NCBI GenBank assembly: GCA_035719045.1
Contig: DASTGO010000448.1
Location: forward strand, 1 to 5,333
DNA length: 5,333 nt
Source: DASTGO01 sp035719045
Lineage (GTDB): Bacteria > Actinomycetota > Actinomycetes > Actinomycetales > Kineosporiaceae
Direction of reading: 5' to 3'
Of this stretch, positions 1 to 4,997 are shown in pieces (the first letter of the stretch is position 1; each line of letters opens with the position of its first letter). A program made the translations under genes and the position numbers. The notes under the pieces are model-generated. The model was not told the origin of the DNA. It saw nothing but the letters and a program-made list of their open reading frames with translations, and made no database searches.

Positions 1-390
1 CGGGGTATCCCGGCGCAGGCGTCGTTGTTGCCGGTGCAGGAGTGGTCGGGGGGTGGGCGGCGGCTGGGGGATCTGGAGAGTGTGTGGGGGCGGGCGTTCG
101 TTGATGCGGGGGGTGGGCGGGGGCAGGTCGAGCGGGTCTTCGCCGAGGCCGGGCCGGGGGCGCGTGGTGTGGTCGCGGTGTTCTGGCCGGTCGGTGGCGG
201 GCACGTGTTCTCGGTGGAGAACGTGGCCGGGCGGGTCCTGTTCGTCGATGCCCAGAACAACAGCATGGACGCGGGCGGCTACCTGGACACGGCCGCTGAC
301 GTGCAGTACCTGCGGTTGGACGACCTGGCGATGCCACGGGAGGTGGCCGACTTCGTCGAAGTCCCCAGCGAATACGCCGAACTGATCGAA
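1..390 (+). other. Tox-PL (papain-fold, glutamine-deamidase-like) domain, C-terminal half
   Basis: The pattern GPGARGVVAV...GGGHVFSVENV..GRVLFVDAQ matches the second half of actinobacterial Tox-PL domains. These typically read G-x-RG-hydrophobic, then GH(V/A)F-x-V-x-N, then G-x-V-x-F-(V/L)-D-x-Q. The putative catalytic His is codon 202-204, the Asp is 247-249 and the following Gln is 253-255. The opening residues RGIPAQAS resemble the segment just after the Cys-bearing helix, so the nucleophilic Cys should lie a short way upstream of the window (inference). Family members are papain-like enzymes deployed as toxins or as processing peptidases; which applies here cannot be told. The domain fades out around base 390, where Pro/Ala-rich linker begins. 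Confidence 0.72.
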
Positions 391-3300
391 GCCGTCCCTT
401 CCCGCACCAGCCCGGCAGGCACCAGCTCCGCCCCCGGCCAGCCTGCGCCCGACCGGTCCGCCCCCGACCACACCGCGCCCGAGCAGGTGGTGCCCGGTCG
501 CGTGGGTGTGAGGCGGGCCGAGGTCATGGTGGGTGGGCTACCGTCGCCACCCCACACGCGCGCCGCCGTCCCCGAGTCCCTGGACGTGCCGGCAACGTCA
601 GGGAACCTCCATCGGGCGCAGGAACAGCGCGGGGTTTCACACGACCACGGCGTCCAGCATGGGGGTGCTGTCGGCGAGCAGCATGGGGGTGCTGTCGGCG
701 AGGACGAGGACTCCGGGCGGCCGAGTTCCGGCTGGTACTCGACCGCGAGCGACGAGTCCGTGCCCGGGAGCGAGCGCCCGCCCCTGCGCCCACCGGGGCC
801 TACCGGGCCGCAGCGGTTGGCGCCACGACGTTTCCGACGGCTGTCCGAGTTGGGCGCCGTCGGGGCTCGGGATCCCGGCCGTGCCGCCGATCTGCCGGAT
901 CAGGCCGGGACCGCCGTTGCGGGGGTGACTGTCCCGGCCGGCAGGGCGCGGGCGTCGGCGGAGTTCGCCGGGATGATGCACTCCGGTGATCCTGACCGGG
1001 CAGGGATTTCGGCGGGTACGGCCGCGGGCGACACCGTCCGGAACCGGGGCATCATCGGTGACGACGACAGTGACGGGGCCTCCTCCGCCACTGGCCAGCC
1101 CCCCACCCGGCGCCGGCGAATCCGACCCCCCACGACCTACGGCACCGTCCCCGCCGAGACCACCTCGCACGCGACCGGCGGCAAGGACGCGCAGCACATC
1201 GTGCCCGCCGCGGCGCCCGGAAGGTGGTCCTCGGGTGCGGGGGCGCAGTACGCGAGGCGCGCTGAGGCGACCGGTGGTGCGGGGTTGCGTGGCCGGGCGG
1301 GGCCAGATCACCGGTCGACCCGAGCCCGCCGTGTGAGGATCTGGGACGAGGTTCCGTCGGTCCCCGCTGAGGTGACGGCTGCCACCTTGGCCCAGAGCCT
1401 GTACGAGGAGGGCATGAACGGACCTCAGGTGGATCCGGTCTGGGGGCCGGTGTCGCCGGGTGGCTGGTCTGATCGTGACGTGACACCTGGCAGCGGGAAT
1501 GCCGTTGCTGACGGTGGGGTGGATTCGACGGCGGAGGGCTCGGCCACGGTCGGTCGGCGTGCGGGCAAGGCGCCGATGACCTCGGACCGCGACTCCCCTC
1601 AGGGCTATCTCTCCCAGGACCCGGCGTCGTCGGATTCGCCCTCGCCCGTCCGCCGGTTCCCGGGCACCGGCACGTGGGTCGGGCGCCTTCAGGCGACGGC
1701 GGGTGCGTCAACCTCGACCGGCCGCCGGGCGACCGGGCCTCAGCCGGCAACTCGTACCGCATCAGCGCGTCGGCGGTCCACGGCGGCCCGGGTCCCGGGA
1801 GCCGTGCCGGCGGCGGTGGTGCCGCAGCCGCAGCCGCAGCCGGGCAACGCCGCGGTGCCGGCGACGCGAACCTGGTGGGCTCCGGGGGCGATGCCGCTGT
1901 ACCTGACCGACCCGGGACAGATGCGCACCTTGATGAGGGAGCAGAACCTGACCCACGCGCGCCTGGCGCGGGCCGTCGGCACTCACCCCCCCACCATCAC
2001 CCAACTCCTGTCCGGAGCGAAGCCCCATGTCAGCAAGCAGAACGCGCGAAGGATCTCTCGGACGCTGGGTGTCCCACTGGAGACGCTCTTCTCCCATCAG
2101 GCTCCGCCGGGTGTCGCCGCGCAGGATCGGAGAACAACCAGGACCGGGATCGGTGCGAAGACCGCCGTTCTGAAGGACCGTCACCTCCTCCGCGCCCTGA
2201 TCGAAGCGTCCCCGCTGAACCGACTGCAGTTGGCGCAGAGGGCGGGCCTGCGCAGCAGGGGGATGCTGCACCACCTCCTGACCGGCACGAGGACATCTGT
2301 GCGGCGCCGGACAGCCGTTGGCCTGGCGGAGGCGCTGGGCACGCACGTGTCGAACCTCTTCACCGCGGCCGAACCGTGGGTGGACCGCCCGGAGGGGCTG
2401 CGTCGCGCCCCGTCGTCGGACGAAGGCCCGACGTTCGAGCCGAACACGGACGTCAGGCTGATCGACCGGGATCTTCTCCGCACCCTGATGCAGGACCGGG
2501 TGAGCACCATCGAGCTCGGTGCGGCCATCGGGATCAGCAGCACCAGGATCGACAGGCTTCGAACCGGAGTCCTGTCCAGGCTCCCCAGCGCGGTCGGAGA
2601 GGCCCTCGCTCACTACCTGGACGTCCATCCCGAGGTGTTGTTCCGGGGGACTCGTGCGAGTGCCGCCGCACGGCAGGCGGCCGTCGCGCGACGGACGGCC
2701 AGCAGGCCGCAGCCGGTCAGCAGGCCGCAGGTGACGGTGATCAGCCGCGACTTCCTGAACGACGTGAGGAGGGCTGCGAGGGTGTCCCGCGCGGACCTGG
2801 CGCGGTCGACCGGCTGGGAACATGCGGGGGCGGTTTCGCAGCTTCTGGACGGACACCGAACAACCCTGGATGCCGTTGCGGCCGAACGCATTTCCCAGCA
2901 CCTGGGAACCCCCGTGGGCACCTTCTTCACGATCCCCGGCTCGTCCTCGGCCGCACCCCGGTCCGGACCGGGTGGGCGTACGAACGCGGGTGCGACAGGG
3001 GCTCCTGGCGCGACGGTTTCCGCAGTTGGTGTTCGGCGGCCCACGTGGTGGTCGCCGCCGTCGGGCACCCCGGTTGTCGTGGTTCCTCTTTCCGCCGCGG
3101 ACCACCCCAGTGTCGTTCAACACGTCAGAGACGCGATTGGCGCGGGCCATCCGGCCGTACTGACCCTGGATCGGGATGAGACCAGGCGAAGGAGGCGGCG
3201 GCGCCATGCAAGGGCGCGTATAGCCGCCCGTGACGGCTACGACCGTGACGAGTACCCGCCGGCATCGACGTGGGAGGGCGGCGCGGGAGCCTCCGTGCGC

Positions 3301-3408
3301 CATGTTCCCCTTCGGGAGAACCGGGGAGCCGGATCGGTGATGCGGATCTATCTGCGCCCCTACCCCGACGGGACGAGGTTCAGGATGGACACCGGAGACG
3401 ACGCATAG
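1..3408 (+). CDS. Composite toxin-like protein, 5' partial: Tox-PL half-domain, long linker, 4 tandem XRE-type HTH, C-terminal NucA/NucB DNase
   Basis: The reading frame is open from base 1 to the TAG at 3406-3408 (1135 residues in window). The first possible start, TTG at 25, is almost certainly internal: codons 1-8 continue smoothly and the papain-fold domain would otherwise lack its N-terminal half and catalytic Cys. Domain order, numbering from the first codon of the window: Tox-PL C-terminal half ~1-130; Pro/Gly/Arg/Ser-rich disordered linker ~131-620; four Cro/C1-like HTH domains ~641-698, 727-790, 821-883 and 914-977; short linker; NucA/NucB DNase ~1021-1130. Inferred role: a multi-effector (polymorphic-type) toxin whose tip cleaves DNA. 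The HTH array could instead mean an intracellular DNA-directed nuclease. No membrane segment or signal peptide is visible, but the N-terminus is missing. There is no neighbouring immunity gene on the 3' side. Frame choice rests on the motif-bearing HTH and nuclease segments; long overlapping open frames on both strands are GC-driven shadows. Confident of the CDS and nuclease, fairly confident of the HTHs, unsure of the biological role. Confidence 0.88.
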   Translation, partial: RGIPAQASLLPVQEWSGGGRRLGDLESVWGRAFVDAGGGRGQVERVFAEAGPGARGVVAVFWPVGGGHVFSVENVAGRVLFVDAQNNSMDAGGYLDTAADVQYLRLDDLAMPREVADFVEVPSEYAELIEAVPSRTSPAGTSSAPGQPAPDRSAPDHTAPEQVVPGRVGVRRAEVMVGGLPSPPHTRAAVPESLDVPATSGNLHRAQEQRGVSHDHGVQHGGAVGEQHGGAVGEDEDSGRPSSGWYSTASDESVPGSERPPLRPPGPTGPQRLAPRRFRRLSELGAVGARDPGRAADLPDQAGTAVAGVTVPAGRARASAEFAGMMHSGDPDRAGISAGTAAGDTVRNRGIIGDDDSDGASSATGQPPTRRRRIRPPTTYGTVPAETTSHATGGKDAQHIVPAAAPGRWSSGAGAQYARRAEATGGAGLRGRAGPDHRSTRARRVRIWDEVPSVPAEVTAATLAQSLYEEGMNGPQVDPVWGPVSPGGWSDRDVTPGSGNAVADGGVDSTAEGSATVGRRAGKAPMTSDRDSPQGYLSQDPASSDSPSPVRRFPGTGTWVGRLQATAGASTSTGRRATGPQPATRTASARRRSTAARVPGAVPAAVVPQPQPQPGNAAVPATRTWWAPGAMPLYLTDPGQMRTLMREQNLTHARLARAVGTHPPTITQLLSGAKPHVSKQNARRISRTLGVPLETLFSHQAPPGVAAQDRRTTRTGIGAKTAVLKDRHLLRALIEASPLNRLQLAQRAGLRSRGMLHHLLTGTRTSVRRRTAVGLAEALGTHVSNLFTAAEPWVDRPEGLRRAPSSDEGPTFEPNTDVRLIDRDLLRTLMQDRVSTIELGAAIGISSTRIDRLRTGVLSRLPSAVGEALAHYLDVHPEVLFRGTRASAAARQAAVARRTASRPQPVSRPQVTVISRDFLNDVRRAARVSRADLARSTGWEHAGAVSQLLDGHRTTLDAVAAERISQHLGTPVGTFFTIPGSSSAAPRSGPGGRTNAGATGAPGATVSAVGVRRPTWWSPPSGTPVVVVPLSAADHPSVVQHVRDAIGAGHPAVLTLDRDETRRRRRRRHARARIAARDGYDRDEYPPASTWEGGAGASVRHVPLRENRGAGSVMRIYLRPYPDGTRFRMDTGDDA
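430..504 (+). repeat. 15-bp degenerate repeat coding A-P-[GDE]-[QRH]-x pentapeptides (5 units)
   Basis: Five consecutive in-frame 15-base units encode APGQP, APDRS, APDHT, APEQV and VPGRV. The Pro is fixed and position three is Gly or acidic. The DNA copies have diverged at wobble positions, so this is an old protein-level repeat rather than a recent duplication. It lies just after the Tox-PL domain and probably forms an extended Pro-rich spacer. Confidence 0.65.
655..702 (+). repeat. Perfect 24-bp tandem duplication (2 copies)
   Basis: Bases 655-678 and 679-702 are identical and directly adjacent. The unit is eight codons, so the frame is kept and the product carries QHGGAVGE twice. Identity at every wobble position points to a recent duplication or slippage event in the linker. 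Confidence 0.95.
1921..2094 (+). other. XRE/Cro-C1-type HTH domain 1
   Basis: Begins MRTLMREQNLTHARLARAVG. This is the canonical helix 1 and 2 pattern (hydrophobic-R-x-L-M, then T-x-x-x-LA-x-x-x-G). It continues with PPTITQLLSG as recognition helix, then ARRISRTLGVPLETLF as the typical closing helices. It is the best match of the four to Cro/C1-family DNA-binding domains and is preceded by the linker motif TWWAP at 1870. Confidence 0.8.
2179..2370 (+). other. XRE/Cro-C1-type HTH domain 2
   Basis: Opens with DRHLLRALIEAS, then LNRLQLAQRAGL as helix 2 and turn, MLHHLLTG in the recognition-helix slot, and AVGLAEALGTHVSNLF closing the fold. The spacing from LA-x-x-x-G to the final L-F matches domain 1. 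Confidence 0.72.
2461..2649 (+). other. XRE/Cro-C1-type HTH domain 3 (diverged)
   Basis: Opens IDRDLLRTLMQDRVS, followed by TIELGAAIGISSTRIDRL as the helix-turn-helix and GEALAHYLDVHPEVLF at the end. The usual L-A pair of helix 2 is L-G here, and the loop after the recognition helix differs, so it is more diverged. The opening D-x-x-LLR-x-L and the closing H-P-E-V-L-F still place it in the same repeat series. Confidence 0.65.
2740..2931 (+). other. XRE/Cro-C1-type HTH domain 4
   Basis: Opens ISRDFLNDVRRAARVSRADL, with LARSTG as helix 2 and turn, AVSQLLDGHRT in the recognition-helix slot, and AERISQHLGTPVGTFF closing the fold. It has a two-residue insertion around the turn (WEHAGA) compared with domain 1. 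A short Gly/Ala/Ser-rich linker follows, leading into the DNase. Confidence 0.68.
3061..3390 (+). other. NucA/NucB-type deoxyribonuclease domain
   Basis: Aligns in order with Bacillus NucA/NucB nucleases. It has H-x-x-V-x-x-H-x-x-D-A-I-x-x-GH (3076-3126), T-L-D-R-D (3139-3153), then GYDRDEYPPA (catalytic signature, ~3235-3264). EGGAGASV follows from 3274, ENRGAGS at 3316-3336, and YPDGTRF close to the C-terminus. All acidic and Asn/Arg positions I associate with the family are present, so activity is plausible. Family members are metal-dependent, non-specific DNases secreted by Bacillus or used as effector tips of polymorphic toxins. The domain ends five residues before the stop, the usual place for a toxin tip. 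Confidence 0.9.
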
Positions 3409-3465
3409 CCCTTCCGGTCATCCTGCCCACACTCTCCGACCTGTGAAGGCGCCGGTGGGACGAGG
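3409..3465. other. Convergent intergenic gap, no clear terminator or small gene
   Basis: 57 bp separate the 3' ends of the composite toxin and the AAA+ ATPase. Only weak inverted pairs are visible (gacct/aggtc and cccac/gtggg), with no T-tract. There is no room for an immunity gene. A bidirectional terminator would be expected here but I cannot point to a convincing one. Confidence 0.6.
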
Positions 3466-4941
3466 TCAGTGCGAGCCGTGCCGGCCGCCGGGGCCGGGGC
3501 CGGGGTCGGCGGAACCGCTCTCGCCGTAGACGATCCGGCCGTCGTCGAGGACGTCCTTGGCCAGCCGGCGGGTCAGGTGCAGCCCTTCGAGGACGAACTC
3601 GACCGCGCCGGCGGCCTGGGCGGGGCTGGGGGCGTCGTCGATGCCGAGCCGGCGCAGCACCTGGCCCAGCCCCGCGATGCTGCCGACCTGGCGCAGCAGG
3701 TGCTGCGACGTGACGGCGTCACCCGTGGTCACCCCGTGCCCGGACTCGACCAGCCGGAGGAACCCGGACAGGTCCAGGCCGCCCATCCGGGACCGCCAGG
3801 TCTCGGCGACGCTGCGGCGCAGCAGGTGGTCGAGGATCTCGATCTCGCGGCCCTCGCCGTCGGCCTCGAACTCGACCTTGCCGCGCAGGGTTGCGGTGAC
3901 GGTCTCGGCATCGCCGACCCGGGCCACCACGACGTCCTCCCCGAGCAGGGCGGCCCGGCGCAGGGCGGCGGCGGCGACGGTCTCCGCGGCGGCGATCGCG
4001 AACCGGGCGGACACCCCGGACCGGGAGTCCACGGCCGGGGACTCCCGGACCGCGCGGGTGAACCGGGCGAGCACCTCCAGCAGATGCTCCGGGACCGGTG
4101 CCACCAGCCGGGCCTCCTGGCGCATGAGCGTGATCTCGAGGTCCACGTCGAGGGGGTAGTGGGTGCGGATCTCCGCGCCGAACCTGTCCTTCAGCGGGGT
4201 GATGATCCGGCCCCGGTTGGTGTAGTCCTCGGGGTTGGCGCTGGCCACCAGCAGCACGTCCAGCGGCAGCCGCAGCATGTAGCCGCGGACCTGCACGTCC
4301 CGCTCCTCCAGCACGTTGAGCAGCGAGACCTGGATCCGCTCGGCCAGGTCCGGGAGCTCGTTGACGGCGAAGATACCCCGGTGGGTGCGCGGCACCAGCC
4401 CGAAGTGGATTGTCTCCGGATCGCCCAGGGTCCGGCCCTCGGCCACCTTGATCGGGTCCACGTCGCCGATCAGGTCGCCGACCGAGGTGTCCGGGGTGGC
4501 CAGTTTCTCGGCGTACCGCTGGCTGCGGTGCACCCAGGTCACCGGCAGCGCATCGCCCAGTTCGGCGGCCCGGCGGCGGGAGGCCGGGGTGATCGGGGCG
4601 TACGGGTGCTCGTTCAGCTCCGCCCCGGCGATCACCGGCGTCCACTCGTCGAGCAGGCCGATGATGGTGCGGATCAGCCGGGTCTTGCCCTGGCCGCGCT
4701 CGCCGAGCAGCACCACGTCGTGCCCGGCCAGCAGGGCGCGTTCCAGGTCCGGCAGCACCGTCTCGTCGAACCCGACCACCCCGGGGAACCTCGGCCGGCC
4801 CGACCGCATCCGCGCCAGCAGGTTGCGGCGCAGTTCCTCCTTGACCGCGAGCAGTTCGTGGCCGCTCGCCCGCAGCTCGCCCAGGGTGGCGGGCAGTCCG
4901 GCGGGCGGGTCGGGCAGGCTGACGGCAGCGGGTTCACTCAC
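3466..4941 (-). CDS. AAA+ ATPase, ChlI/MoxR type ('magnesium chelatase' family protein)
   Basis: 491 residues from GTG at 4939-4941 to the stop at 3466-3468. The frame stays open further upstream, but that extension (to 5133) is low-complexity Gly/Arg/Pro and overlaps the better-coding gene at 4998-5333. The GTG start places GELRASGHELL near residue 20, as I recall for relatives such as mycobacterial Rv0958. Motifs: Walker A GERGQGKT (80-87); Walker B region GIFAVNELPDLAERIQ with Asn-Glu (194-195) instead of Asp-Glu; sensor 1 SANPEDYTNRG (~234-244); arginine finger LKDRFG (R253); sensor 2 SARFAI (R313). The C-terminal ~170 residues are helical and end in a variable Gly/Pro/His tail. It is an ATP-driven remodelling or metal-insertion motor. 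A role in chlorophyll synthesis is unlikely in an actinomycete, and family members often work with a VWA-domain partner. The Shine-Dalgarno is weak. It is probably co-transcribed with the gene upstream. Confidence 0.92.
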   Translation of the reverse strand: MSEPAAVSLPDPPAGLPATLGELRASGHELLAVKEELRRNLLARMRSGRPRFPGVVGFDETVLPDLERALLAGHDVVLLGERGQGKTRLIRTIIGLLDEWTPVIAGAELNEHPYAPITPASRRRAAELGDALPVTWVHRSQRYAEKLATPDTSVGDLIGDVDPIKVAEGRTLGDPETIHFGLVPRTHRGIFAVNELPDLAERIQVSLLNVLEERDVQVRGYMLRLPLDVLLVASANPEDYTNRGRIITPLKDRFGAEIRTHYPLDVDLEITLMRQEARLVAPVPEHLLEVLARFTRAVRESPAVDSRSGVSARFAIAAAETVAAAALRRAALLGEDVVVARVGDAETVTATLRGKVEFEADGEGREIEILDHLLRRSVAETWRSRMGGLDLSGFLRLVESGHGVTTGDAVTSQHLLRQVGSIAGLGQVLRRLGIDDAPSPAQAAGAVEFVLEGLHLTRRLAKDVLDDGRIVYGESGSADPGPGPGGRHGSH

Positions 4942-4942
4942 C

Positions 4943-4961
4943 GCCCGACCGTACGTCGGGC
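4943..4961 (-). promoter_or_regulatory. Inverted repeat (7-bp stem, 5-nt loop) next to the ATPase start codon
   Basis: Bases 4943-4949 (gcccgac) pair perfectly with 4955-4961 (gtcgggc) around the loop cgtac. On the minus-strand transcript the hairpin ends one base before the GTG start and occupies the ribosome-binding region. It could limit translation of the ATPase, act as an operator, or be a weak attenuator after the upstream gene. No U-tract follows, so it is not a standard terminator. In GC-rich DNA a 7-bp stem can arise by chance. Confidence 0.4.
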
Positions 4962-4997
4962 CCGCACCGGCGCGCACCCCGGAACCGGGACGGCGGA

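Larger units (their letters stand above)
391..1900 (+). other. Long disordered linker within the composite toxin
   Basis: About 500 residues rich in Pro, Gly, Ala, Arg, Ser and Thr with few hydrophobic clusters, so probably largely unstructured. It contains an A-P-x-x-x pentapeptide run (430-504), an exact 24-bp tandem duplication (655-702), a basic patch RRRRIRPP near 1110-1133, and a QPQPQP stretch around 1822-1845. One short possibly helical segment, VPAEVTAATLAQSLYEEGMN, lies near 1360-1419. I recognise no catalytic motif or known domain. A linker of this kind would keep the Tox-PL domain physically separate from the HTH/nuclease part and could be a site of proteolytic release. Confidence 0.6.

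Noticed and set aside
637..1311. 224-codon antisense open frame opposite the linker
   Set aside because: Low-complexity Pro/Arg/Gly composition, explained by scarce stop codons in GC-rich DNA.
1674..3179. 501-codon open frame on the + strand in another frame
   Set aside because: It encodes Arg/Gly/Pro-rich low-complexity sequence with no motifs and lies over the HTH array, whose domains are clear in the other frame. It is a GC-driven shadow.
3189..3223. Perfect aaggagg followed 10 bases later by ATG (3206), as if starting a small gene inside the DNase coding region
   Set aside because: The frame from this ATG stops after five codons, and no in-frame ATG/GTG for the DNase itself lies at proper spacing.
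1762..3303. 513-codon open frame on the - strand opposite the HTH/DNase part
   Set aside because: It has Arg/Gly/His-rich composition and no recognisable domain, and it is antisense to motif-bearing sequence. It is not a credible antisense immunity gene.
25..3408. TTG at 25 as the true start of the composite toxin gene
   Set aside because: The frame is open to base 1 and the Tox-PL domain would lose its Cys-bearing N-terminal half. There is no ribosome-binding site in the 24 bases before it.
3409..3465. Bidirectional terminator between the convergent genes
   Set aside because: Only 5-bp stems with long loops and no T-tracts are present, which is too weak to annotate.
3557..4159. 200-codon + strand frame antisense to the ATPase
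   Set aside because: Ser/Arg/Ala-rich low-complexity shadow of the ATPase gene with no motifs.
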